Origin: Actinomyces oricola
GTDB taxonomy: Bacteria > Actinomycetota > Actinomycetes > Actinomycetales > Actinomycetaceae
Direction: 5' to 3'
Assembly (NCBI RefSeq): GCF_004104015.1
Contig: NZ_RYFV01000014.1
Span: forward strand, 1 to 64,000
Length of the DNA: 64,000 nucleotides
Notes under the pieces: model-generated
Databases searched by the model: none
What the model was told of the DNA's origin: nothing
What the model saw: the letters and a program-made list of their open reading frames with translations, nothing else
Position numbers and translations under genes: made by a program
Shown here: piece by piece, positions 1 through 12,288 of the stretch
How the letters are laid out: each line of letters opens with the position of its first letter
Numbering within the stretch: the first letter of the stretch is position 1

Positions 1-1
1 G

Positions 2-193
2 CGGGACGTCACCTTCGATGAGGACCGCCACCAGCTGCGCACCGGCAACGGACCCCACGTCATGGCCACCCTGCGCAACACCGCCATCAGCCTCATACGC
101 CTGACCTACGGACCCCACGCATCCATAACCGAACGACTACGACACCTCACCTACGAACCATCAGAAGCAACACGCCTGGTCACAGCACCATAG
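2..193 (+). CDS. ISAs1-family transposase, C-terminal fragment (cut by window edge)
   Basis: An open frame enters from the left edge and ends at TAG 191-193, giving 63 residues. It contains the stretch FDEDRHQLRTGNGPHVMATL followed by RNTAISLIRL. This 'DEDR..R.GN.P.VMA.LRN.AI' pattern is typical of the C-terminal end of ISAs1/DDE transposases. Whether the gene is intact upstream cannot be seen. No terminal inverted repeat could be recognised with confidence in the bases after the stop. Its position next to an accessory block close to the origin suggests insertion-driven rearrangement here. Confidence 0.7.
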   Translation, partial: RDVTFDEDRHQLRTGNGPHVMATLRNTAISLIRLTYGPHASITERLRHLTYEPSEATRLVTAP

Positions 194-297
194 AAACAAC
201 TTTGCCGAGCCCCTGGGTTGGGGCGTGCGACCGGCCCAGACCGCGGGCACAGTATCGGAGCCAGGGCTGAACGGCGAGTCCAGAGGAGACCTCATGT

Positions 298-339
298 CGA
301 TAAGTTTATCAAGCGGCGACGCTCTTGATAACTTTATCG
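298..339. promoter_or_regulatory. Twin palindromic operators GATAA-N2-TTATC upstream of ddh
   Basis: Two 12-bp palindromes of the form GATAANNTTATC lie at 299-310 and 327-338, 28 bp apart centre to centre. They sit within a larger imperfect inverted repeat (298-313 against 324-339, 14 of 16 matching). The pair is about 150 bp upstream of the diaminopimelate dehydrogenase start. Nothing else in the 293-bp gap (194-486) looks coding. Paired dyads of this kind are typical binding sites for a dimeric repressor. The cognate regulator is not identifiable from the window. Confidence 0.55.
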
Positions 340-486
340 TCGACGACTGATGTCGGGCTCCATCCGTGGCGGAGTCCGTGACCTTCTCCTCCGCCCTCGA
401 GCGTGCCAGCCGGTGAGACGGAGCCACCGCCGGGGCGGCTGTGGTGGAAAGCTTGCACTTACAGGCGCTCGACAATAGGAGGGCTC

Positions 487-1458
487 ATGATCAGGGTCGC
501 AATCAACGGATACGGCAACCTCGGGCGGGGCGCCGAGCAGGCCATCTCCAAGAACAACGACATGGAGCTCGTCGTCGTCTTCACTCGACGTAATCCGACG
601 TCGATTGTGACGCAGGGCGCCCCGGTTGCGCACGTCGACGACATGCCGAACTGGGCGGACAAGGTTGATGTCTGCCTCAACTGCGGCGGGTCGGCGACGG
701 ATCTGACCGAGCAGGGCCCGGCGACGACCGCCTTCTTCAACACGGTCGACTCCTACGACACGCACGCCAAGATTCCCGCCCACTTCGCCTCCGTTAACGC
801 CGCCGCGAAGGGGGCCGGTCACCTCGCCCTCATCTCCACCGGCTGGGATCCCGGCCTGTTCTCCATGCTCCGGGTTCTCGGGGACGCGGTCTTGCCCAGC
901 GGGGCGACAACGACCTTCTGGGGCCCCGGCGTCTCGCAGGGGCACTCGGACGCGATTCGCCGCATTCCCGGGGTGGCGGATGCGCGACAGTACACGCTGC
1001 CGGTGCAGGAAACCGTCGATGCGGTTAAAGCGGGCGACGACGTCGAACTGACGACGCGCTCAATGCACCGGCGCGCCTGCTACGTCGTGGCCGACGAGGG
1101 CGCCGATCTCGCTCGTATTGAGAAGGAGATCGTGGAGATGCCGAACTACTTCGCCGACTATGACACCACCGTGACCTTCATCTCCGCCGAGGAGATGGCG
1201 GCCGAGCACAGCGGCATTCCCCACGGCGGGACGGTGGTCCGCCGGGGCGAGACCTCTGCGGGAGTCACCGCGAATATCGCCTTTGAGCTCCAGCTCGGAT
1301 CGAACCCCGAGTTCACCGGCTCCGTGGTAGCCGCCATGGGCCGGGCGGTCGCGAGGATGGCGGCGCGCGGCGAGACCGGAGCACGCACGGTCTTCGACGT
1401 CACGCTGGCCGACTTGTCGGCGAAGGACCCGGCGGACCTGCGCGCCGCATACCTCTAA
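487..1458 (+). CDS. ddh: meso-diaminopimelate D-dehydrogenase
   Basis: A 323-residue NADPH-dependent oxidoreductase that converts L-tetrahydrodipicolinate plus ammonia to meso-diaminopimelate in one step, bypassing the succinylase branch of lysine synthesis. The N-terminus MIRVAINGYGNLGRGAEQAI is a Rossmann dinucleotide-binding motif. The family signatures STGWDPGLFSMLR and WGPGVSQGHSDAIRRIPGV follow. ATG 487 is chosen because AGGAGG lies at 477-482; a longer in-frame reading upstream has no ribosome site. It is monocistronic and convergent with the bgl operon. Regulation is probably through the twin operators 150-190 bp upstream (inference). Length is normal for the family. Confidence 0.93.
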   Translation: MIRVAINGYGNLGRGAEQAISKNNDMELVVVFTRRNPTSIVTQGAPVAHVDDMPNWADKVDVCLNCGGSATDLTEQGPATTAFFNTVDSYDTHAKIPAHFASVNAAAKGAGHLALISTGWDPGLFSMLRVLGDAVLPSGATTTFWGPGVSQGHSDAIRRIPGVADARQYTLPVQETVDAVKAGDDVELTTRSMHRRACYVVADEGADLARIEKEIVEMPNYFADYDTTVTFISAEEMAAEHSGIPHGGTVVRRGETSAGVTANIAFELQLGSNPEFTGSVVAAMGRAVARMAARGETGARTVFDVTLADLSAKDPADLRAAYL

Positions 1459-1484
1459 TACCTCTAACCGGCGTCTAGCCGGAT

Positions 1485-2321
1485 CTAACTGGCGTCCTCG
1501 ATCAGCCGTGCGATGTGCAGGGCGATGAAGGCGCACTCGTCGCGATCGACGTCGGCGTCGAACGCCATCCGGAGCAGGAATGCGATCCGTTCCGCGCATC
1601 CGAAAGCCTCGGGGTAGGCGGCCTGTATCGAGTCGATTAGTTCTTCGGGCGAAGCGCTGATCTGCTGGGCCGCGTCGAGGCGGGCGAAAACATAGCGCAT
1701 GTGAGTGATGAAGCGGGCTGTGCTCATTGACTCGTGGTCGATCCGGACATCGAAGGTGCGGGCGATCATGTCCAATATCTGAGTGAGCGCCTCGGTCATC
1801 CGGACGCCCTGGTGGAGGCCGTGAGCCGTGAACTGGGCATTGACCAGGTGCATGGCGATGCTGGCCGCCTCGTCGTCGGGGAGCGTGACCCCGATCCGCT
1901 CCTTGACCAAGCGGATGCCGAGGCGGCCGACCTCGAGTTCACGCGGATAGAGCTGGCTGATCTCCCACTTCAGCGGGTTCTGCAGCGGCAGCCCCTGCTG
2001 GATCCGTTGACTGGCGAAGCTGATGTGGTCAGCGATCGCGATTATCAGGGACTCCGGCGGCTTGCGGCTCAGGTTGCCCGGTGCGGCCTCACACAGCTCA
2101 ATCGCGATCCTAATGTGATCCAGTGGCAGGTCGGTCAGGAAGGCGCTGAGCCGATCGATCGGCTGCGCCGGACTGGGGACGAAAAGCTGCTCAGCGGCCT
2201 CCTGTGGCATCTCCTGGCCCTTGGGGTAGCGGAAGCTGATCCCGCGGCCGATGGCTACCATGTCCCGGCCATTCTCCCGTGCGACGAGCGCGTTATTGTT
2301 CAGGATTCTGACGACCTTCAT
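1485..2321 (-). CDS. bglG: BglG/LicT-family transcriptional antiterminator
   Basis: A 278-residue RNA-binding antiterminator for the beta-glucoside operon. Residues 1-55 form the CAT RNA-binding domain (MKVVRILNNNALVA, then IGRGISFRYPKG). Two PTS regulation domains follow, with the expected histidines in LIIAIADHISFASQR, SIAMHLVNAQF, FITHMRYVFARL and FIALHIARL. PTS-dependent phosphorylation of these domains controls dimerisation in characterised homologues. ATG 2321 fits the domain start; an upstream in-frame extension is rejected. It is the last gene of bglF-bglA-bglG, so it would depend on its own activity at the terminator before bglF. This differs from the E. coli bgl order, where the antiterminator comes first. 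Confidence 0.92.
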   Translation of the reverse strand: MKVVRILNNNALVARENGRDMVAIGRGISFRYPKGQEMPQEAAEQLFVPSPAQPIDRLSAFLTDLPLDHIRIAIELCEAAPGNLSRKPPESLIIAIADHISFASQRIQQGLPLQNPLKWEISQLYPRELEVGRLGIRLVKERIGVTLPDDEAASIAMHLVNAQFTAHGLHQGVRMTEALTQILDMIARTFDVRIDHESMSTARFITHMRYVFARLDAAQQISASPEELIDSIQAAYPEAFGCAERIAFLLRMAFDADVDRDECAFIALHIARLIEDAS

Positions 2322-2444
2322 GTGCCGTGTTCTTTCTGGGTCGGTGAGCGGGGCCGACCGACTGGTCGACCCCACCACTGATTCCGTCCATCGCCGTGAT
2401 CGTTATTGTCGCAGGGTTCGTCGGGTGCGCGCGGGGCGACCGGG

Positions 2445-3968
<1,524 letters not shown>

Positions 3969-3979
3969 TCAGAATCCGT

Positions 3980-6000
<2,021 letters not shown>

Positions 6001-6008
<8 letters not shown>

Positions 6009-6039
6009 TTGCCTCGACTCAACGAGTTACATGCCTAGG
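6001..6039 (-). promoter_or_regulatory. Ribonucleic antiterminator (RAT) for BglG
   Basis: On the minus strand the element reads GGCATGTAACTCG, then TTGAGT, then CGAGGCAAGACC. This matches the classical RAT architecture: a GG..CC lower stem, asymmetric internal loops, a 4-bp upper stem (CTCG/CGAG) and the conserved GGCAA(A/G)ACC 3' half. The 3' half is also the 5' arm of the adjoining terminator, as in bgl, lic and sac leaders. Binding of BglG should lock the RAT hairpin and allow read-through into bglF. Confidence 0.8.
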
Positions 6040-6076
6040 TCTTCATTGAACCCGCGTAGGGTCCTGACGGTGCGCC

Positions 6077-6105
6077 AATTTAACACGGGCGGCGGAGGCC
6101 GTCAA
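6077..6105 (-). promoter_or_regulatory. Sigma70-type promoter of the bgl operon
   Basis: On the minus strand a -35 TTGACG (6105-6100) is followed by a 17-bp spacer and a -10 TAAATT (6082-6077). The predicted transcription start is near 6070, which gives a leader of about 145 nt containing the RAT and terminator. This is the best-formed promoter seen in the window. Confidence 0.6.
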
Positions 6106-6352
6106 GGAGCCGAGTACTCCGCCGCATCGCCAGCCCCCTCCCGGCCCGAGCAGATGCTCCCGCTCGCGCCGGGTCGGACCGCCCTCGAACCCGAGGACGT
6201 CGAGCAGCCGGTTCCCCAGTGCCCACAAGCGGTGCGGCCCCGGTGCCGGCGTCCGCGGACGACCCGGCCACTCCTGGCCGCTGTGGCCTTCGCCCCGGAC
6301 CCCGATCGCACAAGGGTGAGATTGTGGCGACCAGTGATCGTAGACTTCGTCT

Positions 6353-6859
6353 GTGAGTGTTGCAGTGACTAAACACCTGGCGCCCGTTGAGGCCGGATGG
6401 GTCGCGATTCTGCGCGCTGCCCTTCCGGCGGATCTCAGAGGGCTCTGCTTGGCCCCCGACGACTGGTATCGGGGCATGGACAGCCCCTCGACGGACGGGC
6501 GCTGCCTGGCGTGGTTCGACCTGGTCGCCGACGAGTGCGTGGTGCTGACCGTCGGTGCCTACTTCAATGGGAAGCGCACCACGGTCGGCCGTCTGCGCAA
6601 CCCGTTCTTCAATCTGGAGTCGCGCAGCCGCGCGGTCCCGCGCCGGAGGTTCACCGGTTCGCTCACGGAGCAGGCCGTCAGGACCTGTGAGTGGTTCGCG
6701 CAGATTAGGCGGCGACCGGTGGAGCGGTGCGACTGGTCGCGCACCGCCCGCGAGTACCGGTTCGCCGACGACGGCTCCGGCCTGGTGGCCTCGGGAAGCA
6801 CCTCCCAGCGCCAGGGACTGCCTCGCAGGGTCACCAGGATCGCCACCACGGTGGGCTGA
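6353..6859 (+). CDS. Hypothetical protein, 168 aa
   Basis: A soluble protein of unknown function, rich in Arg and Trp, with no membrane segment or motif I can assign. Segments such as DDWYRGMDSPSTDGRCLAWF and NPFFNLESRSRAVPRRR suggest a folded globular domain. It starts at GTG 6353 with no Shine-Dalgarno sequence. A -10-like TAGACT at 6341-6346 lies only 6 bases upstream, so the mRNA may be leaderless (inference). It is divergent from the bgl operon and convergent with rsmG, in the place where parA/parB usually follow rsmG. Codon use and the absence of a competing frame support a real gene. Confidence 0.6.
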   Translation: MSVAVTKHLAPVEAGWVAILRAALPADLRGLCLAPDDWYRGMDSPSTDGRCLAWFDLVADECVVLTVGAYFNGKRTTVGRLRNPFFNLESRSRAVPRRRFTGSLTEQAVRTCEWFAQIRRRPVERCDWSRTAREYRFADDGSGLVASGSTSQRQGLPRRVTRIATTVG

Positions 6860-6897
6860 CAGTCGCATGCGCGTCCGTCCCGCCCCGACTCCTGCCC

Positions 6898-7572
6898 TTA
6901 CCGCTGGCGCGGACGACGGACCTCAACAACTCGCGTGAGTTCCCCACCCGGGGTGAGGATTTCATGAATCACGGCCGGTTTGAGCCGAGCCTTCTTCACA
7001 ACGTACGTCGCGTCGGCGACCTCAGCTTCAGCGCGCGCCCCCTTGAGGGCCAGCAAGCACCCGCCCTGACGCAGCAGCGGCGCGGTCAATCGCACCAAGG
7101 TCGACATCTTGGCCACCGCGCGGGCGGTCACCGCGTCAAAGCGATCCTTGACATTCTCAGCGCGCGCATGGCGCACAGTGGTGTTGTCCAGGTCGAGATC
7201 GGCAACCACCGTCTCCAGCCACTCGACTCGACGCTCCATAGGCTCGATAAGAGATATCTCCAGATCCGGCCGGAGTAGTGCGATCACAATCCCGGGGAGC
7301 CCTGCACCCGAGCCAACATCCGCCACCGATCCTCGAGAGGGCAGGAAGGGCACTACTGCCGCGGAGTTGACGAGGTGGCGACTCCACAGGCGCGGCAGCT
7401 CCCGCGGACCGAGCAGCCCGCGCAGCTCTCCTTGTTCGGCCAGCATTTGGGCGAAGTGCTCAGCCGCACTGAACGCCACCCCGAAAAGCTCGATCATCTC
7501 CTCAGTGGGCTGCTCCACCTCCACGACAGCACCTGCCGCCGGCTGCGGCAGGTCCCGGTGTTCTTGACCCAT
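6898..7572 (-). CDS. rsmG: 16S rRNA (guanine527-N7)-methyltransferase RsmG
   Basis: A 224-residue SAM-dependent methyltransferase acting on G527 in the 530 loop of 16S rRNA. The SAM-binding motif is VADVGSGAGLPGIVIALL, and LWSRHLVNSAAV matches the family N-terminal signature. DAVTARAVAKMSTLV and LLALKGARAEAEV are also family signatures. ATG 7572 is chosen because the jag stop codon ends at 7574, giving near-overlap; a 24-residue upstream extension would run inside jag. It is the last gene of the rpmH-rnpA-yidD-yidC-jag-rsmG run. Loss of this enzyme gives low-level streptomycin resistance in other bacteria. Confidence 0.93.
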   Translation of the reverse strand: MGQEHRDLPQPAAGAVVEVEQPTEEMIELFGVAFSAAEHFAQMLAEQGELRGLLGPRELPRLWSRHLVNSAAVVPFLPSRGSVADVGSGAGLPGIVIALLRPDLEISLIEPMERRVEWLETVVADLDLDNTTVRHARAENVKDRFDAVTARAVAKMSTLVRLTAPLLRQGGCLLALKGARAEAEVADATYVVKKARLKPAVIHEILTPGGELTRVVEVRRPRQR

Positions 7573-7573
7573 C

Positions 7574-8161
7574 TCAGCCCTGGTCCTCACGTCCGCCCGG
7601 CCTGGCAGCAGTGGCGTCCCGGGAACCCTGCTCGCGATCCTCATCCGCCTCGACGTCGTCGGCGAGCATCACCACGACGTGCCGATGCGGCTCGGCCCCC
7701 TCGGACTCCGAGATCAGGCCCGCAGCGGCGACGACGTCGTGGCACACCTTGCGCTCAAAGGGATTCATCGGTTTCAAAGACACTGTTTGGCCGGTGGCCT
7801 TGACCCGCTCAACGGCCCGCCGGGCCACGGTGGTGAGTTCAGCCCGGCGCGCCGCCCGGTAGCCGTTAATGTCCAGCATGAGTCGCGACCGGTTGCCGGT
7901 ACGGGTCTGGACGGCCAAGCGGGTCAATTCCTGGACCGCCTCCAGCACCTCGCCGTCGCGGCCCACGAGGTCGGCCAGCTCCCGCTTGTCGCTCTCCTCC
8001 GAGGCAATAATGGCCACCGAAGCCCGGCCGTGGTCAATGTCAATGTCTATGTCCCCACCGAGGTCGGCGATGTCGAGGAGTTCCTCGAGATAGTCCGCGC
8101 CAATCTCGCCCTCCTCCTCCAGACGCTTAATGGTGCTCGACGAGATAGTGTTCTCGCTCAT
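7574..8161 (-). CDS. jag: Jag/KhpB family R3H-KH RNA-binding protein
   Basis: A 195-residue RNA-binding protein encoded after yidC in most Gram-positive bacteria. An acidic N-terminal part (GADYLEELLDIADLGGDIDI) is followed by a KH-like region (LVGRDGEVLEAVQELTRLAV) and an R3H domain (RLMLDINGYRAARRAELTTV, then LKPMNPFERKVCHDVVA). In Firmicutes KhpB works with KhpA in control of cell elongation and division. The acidic C-terminus is species-specific. Start ATG 8161 lies 40 bp after yidC. Confidence 0.9.
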   Translation of the reverse strand: MSENTISSSTIKRLEEEGEIGADYLEELLDIADLGGDIDIDIDHGRASVAIIASEESDKRELADLVGRDGEVLEAVQELTRLAVQTRTGNRSRLMLDINGYRAARRAELTTVARRAVERVKATGQTVSLKPMNPFERKVCHDVVAAAGLISESEGAEPHRHVVVMLADDVEADEDREQGSRDATAARPGGREDQG

Positions 8162-8201
8162 GTGTCAGTCCGTTCCTACTCGCGACGACAGGGGTGCGGG
8201 C

Positions 8202-9353
8202 TCAGCCCCGCTTGCTCTTCTTCTGGGACTTACGCTTAGCGGCTGACCGGCGCCGGGCCTGGGCGCGCCTCTCATAACGACGGCGAGCAATCTCCTCCGG
8301 GGTCAGCCCCCCCGGGGCGGAGCGCGGCTCCTTGGCCTTCGTCTGCTGACTGTCAGCAACCTTCTCCAAGGAGATCGGGGACTGGACGCCCTTCTTCTGC
8401 CGGTCCTTGCGCACCGGCTGGACCCGCTGGCCCCCGCCCTGCGCATCGCCGGACTGGGCGCGGGCGGCCGCCTCCTCCTCTTCCAACGAGGGCTGACCCT
8501 TGCGGGCGCGCTTGGCATTGACTCGAGCGCGGTACTTCTTCTCCGCCTCCGAGCCGGGGGCCGGCATATTGCGAATGGTGAAGAACTGCTGGCCCATGGT
8601 CCAGAAATTGGAGGTCACCCAGTAAATGAGGACACCGATCTGGAACTGCACGCCAGTGACCGCGAAGATGACCGGCATGATATACATCATCATCTTCTGG
8701 GAGCGCATCATGGGGTTGTCCGAACTCTTCGCGGACTCCGGCATGTTCTTCATGCTCAGCTGCGCCATGGTGTACCACTGCGTCACCGACATGACCACAA
8801 TGAGGACAATGGCGACGAGCTTGACCACGCCGTCCGTCGAGCCCATGAAGGACTCTGAGAGTTTCGCCCCGAAGACCGAGGAGGCCTGGACCTGTCCGGC
8901 CAGCTCGGCGGTGAGCGGGCCAATGGCCGCATGGCCCTCGTAGGTCCCGTTCGCCACCGCCTCCAGGGAGGCCAGCACCCGGAAGAGCGCGAAGAACACC
9001 GGCATCTGCACCAGCATCGGCAGGCAGGAGGACATGGGGTTGGTCCCGTGCTTGCGATACAGGGCCATCATCTCTTCTTGCTGGCGCTGACGCGAAACGG
9101 GATCCTTCTTGCCCTTGTACTTGGCCTGAAGCGCCTGAAGCTCGGGCTGGATGAGCTGCATACTGCGAGAGGCCCGGATCTGCTTGACGAACAGCGGCAT
9201 AATGAGAATGCGCACCACGACTGTCAGACCGACAATCGACAGGACCCAGGCGATCCCGGCCCCATCGGGCAGACCCACAAGAACAAGTGCCTTGTGAATA
9301 TAAACCATAATATAGGCGACGGCGACCTTGAGGGGCCACAGTAATGAGTCCAT
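8202..9353 (-). CDS. yidC: YidC/Oxa1-type membrane protein insertase
   Basis: A 383-residue inner-membrane insertase/chaperone. It starts with a hydrophobic segment (AVAYIMVYIHKALVLVGL) rather than a lipoprotein signal. The conserved core follows: a TM with the catalytic-groove Arg in VVVRILIMPLFVKQIRASRS, a cytoplasmic coiled-coil hairpin (LQALQAKYKGKKDPVSRQR), and further TMs at CLPMLVQMPVFFALFRVL, VKLVAIVLIVVMSVTQWY and MMMYIMPVIFAVTGVQFQIG. The very basic C-terminal tail (about 300-383) is typical of actinobacterial and mitochondrial forms that bind ribosomes. Order and spacing with jag and yidD are canonical. Confidence 0.95.
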   Translation of the reverse strand: MDSLLWPLKVAVAYIMVYIHKALVLVGLPDGAGIAWVLSIVGLTVVVRILIMPLFVKQIRASRSMQLIQPELQALQAKYKGKKDPVSRQRQQEEMMALYRKHGTNPMSSCLPMLVQMPVFFALFRVLASLEAVANGTYEGHAAIGPLTAELAGQVQASSVFGAKLSESFMGSTDGVVKLVAIVLIVVMSVTQWYTMAQLSMKNMPESAKSSDNPMMRSQKMMMYIMPVIFAVTGVQFQIGVLIYWVTSNFWTMGQQFFTIRNMPAPGSEAEKKYRARVNAKRARKGQPSLEEEEAAARAQSGDAQGGGQRVQPVRKDRQKKGVQSPISLEKVADSQQTKAKEPRSAPGGLTPEEIARRRYERRAQARRRSAAKRKSQKKSKRG

Positions 9354-9403
9354 TAGATGAGCTCTCCTTGTTCTCGCGGAGCATTGCGCCCCGCAGGTCT
9401 TCT

Positions 9404-9703
9404 CTAGTGGCCTTCGGTCCCGACCTCGTCGATCATGAAGCGGGGAATGTCATGGGGGTGGGGATAACGCCACTGGCCGGGCTCAGGCACGTGGTCGACC
9501 CCACCACCGGTCATCGGATTGCAGCGCAGGAGCCGCCACAGGGCCAGCACGCCCCCCTTGAGGACGCCGTGAACCTGGATCGCTTGGACCGCGTATTGCG
9601 AGCAGCTCGGGTAGTAGCGGCAGCTGCGCGGCAAGAGCGGAGAGATGAAGCGCTGATAGAAGCGCACCGGGGCGAGCACCACGGTGGAAGCCACCGATGT
9701 CAT
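9404..9703 (-). CDS. yidD: Membrane protein insertion efficiency factor YidD
   Basis: A 99-residue small membrane-associated protein. The family signature [20 protein letters not shown] followed by [17 protein letters not shown] and [17 protein letters not shown] is intact. It assists YidC-dependent insertion in E. coli. The ATG overlaps the rnpA stop by 4 bases (9700-9703), indicating translational coupling. Confidence 0.94.
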   Translation of the reverse strand: MTSVASTVVLAPVRFYQRFISPLLPRSCRYYPSCSQYAVQAIQVHGVLKGGVLALWRLLRCNPMTGGGVDHVPEPGQWRYPHPHDIPRFMIDEVGTEGH

Positions 9704-10068
9704 CGACGTCGCCCCTGTCGGTGCAGTTCCCGGCAGCGCTCAAGCAGCCGGTCCAAGTCGGCCCCGAGCTGCTCGCTAGTGGCGCCGTCGGCCCCGGCCA
9801 GCGCGCGCACAACCACCCTGGCGCCAGGCTCGAGGGCGTCGATGCGGGCGCTCATGAGCGCCCGCACGCGGCGCTTAATCCGGTTGCGGCGCACCGCTTT
9901 AGCCACCTGTCTTTTCGGCACCACAATGCCGACGCGCGCTGAAGAGTCCTGGCATCCGTCGCCCCGGTAGTAGTGGAGGACCAGCCTGCGGTTCCCGCTG
10001 CGCGCACCAGCGACCGCTGCGGCCCTGAAATCCTCGGGCCGCAGCATCCGGTGCGCCGCCGGCAGCAC
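9700..10068 (-). CDS. rnpA: Ribonuclease P protein component
   Basis: A 122-residue basic protein subunit of RNase P that helps the catalytic RNA process tRNA 5' ends. The typical start [15 protein letters not shown] comes from GTG 10068, one base after the rpmH stop; an upstream extension would overlap rpmH and is rejected. The RNR core is [18 protein letters not shown]. The end overlaps yidD by 4 bases. Confidence 0.93.
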   Translation of the reverse strand: MLPAAHRMLRPEDFRAAAVAGARSGNRRLVLHYYRGDGCQDSSARVGIVVPKRQVAKAVRRNRIKRRVRALMSARIDALEPGARVVVRALAGADGATSEQLGADLDRLLERCRELHRQGRRR

Positions 10069-10069
10069 C

Positions 10070-10207
10070 TCAGGCGGCGAGACGCGCGCGGCCCTTGCGG
10101 CGGCGCGAAGCCAGAACGGCGCGGCCGGCGCGGGTCGACATGCGCTTGCGGAAGCCGTGCACCTTGGCACGGTGACGGTTGTTCGGCTGGTAGGTCCGCT
10201 TGCTCAC
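10070..10207 (-). CDS. rpmH: 50S ribosomal protein bL34
   Basis: A 45-residue basic ribosomal protein of the large subunit. The sequence [20 protein letters not shown], then [19 protein letters not shown], is diagnostic. It starts at GTG 10207 with CAGGAG upstream. It is the first gene of the leftward operon and lies next to the origin. Confidence 0.96.
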   Translation of the reverse strand: MSKRTYQPNNRHRAKVHGFRKRMSTRAGRAVLASRRRKGRARLAA

Positions 10208-10427
10208 GGGAGTGCTCCTGGTCGAGTGGTCGTCGGTAGTGCGTCGCGAGGATCGCGGCACCGGCGCGCCCGCGCGGCTGCCCCCTGGTTCGGGACGTGA
10301 CTCCACACGAACGTCTACACCACAATACGGTTCGCGTTTCGAGGTGGTCAAACGGATCCGCTGGGCGCTGATGAGAGCCCGGCCACTCCGGACCGTTACC
10401 TCATCGTTACCTTTACCCCCAGCCACC

Positions 10428-10669
10428 TGTGGACATCCTCTATCCACAGCGTCGTGTACGTCGATCCTCGAGTCCGGACTGTGACCTGCCGCCGCAAGGG
10501 AGAAGTGCTCACGGCTATCGACACGCGGACCATGTGAACAACTTGAGTGACCCCGTCCTGTGGATTTCCCACAAAGAAGCGGCCTCCCTGTGAGGCCCGT
10601 GGGGCGACCTGCCGGGGTTGAACCGTTACCGAGACGTCTCTCCCCACGTGTGGACAACTCTGTGGAGAG
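10428..10669. other. oriC: Candidate oriC / dnaA regulatory region with DnaA boxes
   Basis: The 542-bp gap between rpmH (minus) and dnaA (plus) holds DnaA-box-like 9-mers: TGTGGACAT 10428-10436, CTATCCACA 10440-10448, TGTGGATTT 10560-10568, TGTGGACAA 10649-10657 (TTGTCCACA on the other strand) and a weaker TGTGGAGAG near 10661. Gene polarity flips exactly here, as expected at a replication origin. The region would also carry the promoters of dnaA and rpmH. A clear AT-rich unwinding element is not evident. Confidence 0.6.
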
Positions 10670-10749
10670 ACAGCATGATGAGCGGGCCTGACGCCCCTCG
10701 ACATCCTGGGACGTCCTGACGTCCGTACACCTACTTGAGGAGGCTGACC

Positions 10750-12288
10750 GTGCCCGACGCAGCGACCGCCCAGTGGCACTCCGCGCTCGACGTGCTTGCC
10801 GCCTCCGGGGAGCTCGGCCAGGGCAAGGTCTCAATCATTCGCATGACCCGGGTCATTGATGTCGATGGCACTCTCGTCCTGGTGGTCGGCTCGGCCTTCG
10901 CCAAGGACATTGTCGAGCAATCCCGCGGCCCCATTGGGCGGGCCCTGGCGGCGGTGTGGGAACACGAGGTTCCCTTTGAGGTCATTGTCGACACCTCCCT
11001 GATCTCCGCGGCGGTCCCCCCTGCGGCCGTCCCCATGCCGGTGGCCGAGCCCGTCACCTATCCCTCCATGAGCGCCCCCATGGGCGCCGATGCCGGCCCG
11101 GGCCCCTACGAGCGCCCTCCGGGAACGACCACTCCCTTTGCGGCACCCGCGCCCCCGGTTGTGCAGGTCCCCCAGGCGGCCCCGCCGGCCCCCACCACCC
11201 CAACCGCCACCGCTCCGACTACCAACGTCAGTTCTCAGCTCAACCCTCGTTACACGTTCGATACCTACGTCACCGGGGCCTCGAACCGCTTCGCCCATGC
11301 GGCGGCCATCGCCGTGGCCGAGGCGCCCGCGCGCGCCTATAACCCACTGTTCATCTACGGCGGATCCGGCCTGGGCAAAACCCACCTGCTGCACGCCATT
11401 GGCCACTACGCCAGCACCCTGACCCCGGCCATCCGCGTCACCTACGTCAACTCCGAGGAGTTCACCGCCGAGTTCATCGCCTGCCTGCGCGACGGCAACC
11501 GCGATGACGGCCGTCTGGAGTCCTTTAAGCGCCGCTACCGCGAGGTCGACATTCTTCTGGTGGACGACATCCAGTTCCTGGAGGGCAAGGAGTCCACCCT
11601 CGAGGAGTTCTTCCACACCTTCAACGCCCTGCACTCCAGCGGCAAGCAAGTGGTCCTCACCTCCGACCAACCGCCCAAGGCCCTGGGCGGGCTCGATGAG
11701 CGCCTGCGATCGCGCTTCGAGTGGGGGCTGCTGGCCGACGTCCAGCCCCCGGACCTGGAGACCCGCATCGCGATCCTCTCGCGCAAGGCCTCCGCCGAGG
11801 GGCTTGACCTGCCCATGGAGGTCCTGGACTACATCGCCTCGCGCGTGACCACCAATATCCGTGAACTGGAGGGGGCACTCATTCGGGTGACCGCCTTCGC
11901 CTCGCTCAACAAGCAGGGCATTGACCAAACTCTGGCGGAGATGGTGCTCAAGGACATTATTTCCGACCCCGCCGGGGAGGAAATCACCCCGGCGCTCATT
12001 ATGGGGCAGACCGCCGACTACTTCGACATCTCCATTGACGACCTGTGCTCGGCCAACCGCTCGCGCACCATTGTCAACGCTCGCCACATCGCCATGTACC
12101 TGTGCCGCGAGTTGACCGACCTGTCCCTGCCCAAGATCGGTCGGGAGTTCGGCGGACGGGATCACACCACGGTCATGAGCGCCAATAAGAAGATACGCAC
12201 TCTCATGTCCGAGCGCCGTTCCACCTTCACCCAGGTCACCGAGCTCACCAGCCGCATTAAGCAGGCCGCCCAGGAGCCCCGCGCCTGA
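10750..12288 (+). CDS. dnaA: Chromosomal replication initiator protein DnaA
   Basis: A 512-residue AAA+ initiator. Domain I (about 1-90) is the helicase/partner-binding part. A Pro/Ala-rich linker (about 95-160) is domain II. The AAA+ core has Walker [10 protein letters not shown] (about 204-212), Walker [15 protein letters not shown] (about 267) and sensor LRSRFEWGL. Domain IV ends with the DnaA-box helix-turn-helix [18 protein letters not shown] (about 465-482). GTG 10750 is preferred because AGGAGG lies at 10738-10743; a TTG five codons upstream overlaps that site. DnaA boxes upstream suggest autoregulation. Confidence 0.96.
   Translation: MPDAATAQWHSALDVLAASGELGQGKVSIIRMTRVIDVDGTLVLVVGSAFAKDIVEQSRGPIGRALAAVWEHEVPFEVIVDTSLISAAVPPAAVPMPVAEPVTYPSMSAPMGADAGPGPYERPPGTTTPFAAPAPPVVQVPQAAPPAPTTPTATAPTTNVSSQLNPRYTFDTYVTGASNRFAHAAAIAVAEAPARAYNPLFIYGGSGLGKTHLLHAIGHYASTLTPAIRVTYVNSEEFTAEFIACLRDGNRDDGRLESFKRRYREVDILLVDDIQFLEGKESTLEEFFHTFNALHSSGKQVVLTSDQPPKALGGLDERLRSRFEWGLLADVQPPDLETRIAILSRKASAEGLDLPMEVLDYIASRVTTNIRELEGALIRVTAFASLNKQGIDQTLAEMVLKDIISDPAGEEITPALIMGQTADYFDISIDDLCSANRSRTIVNARHIAMYLCRELTDLSLPKIGREFGGRDHTTVMSANKKIRTLMSERRSTFTQVTELTSRIKQAAQEPRA

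Noticed and set aside
1468-1482. Terminator between ddh and bglG (CCGGC-GTCTA-GCCGG)
   Set aside because: The stem is only 5 bp with no T-tract, so it is too weak to call.
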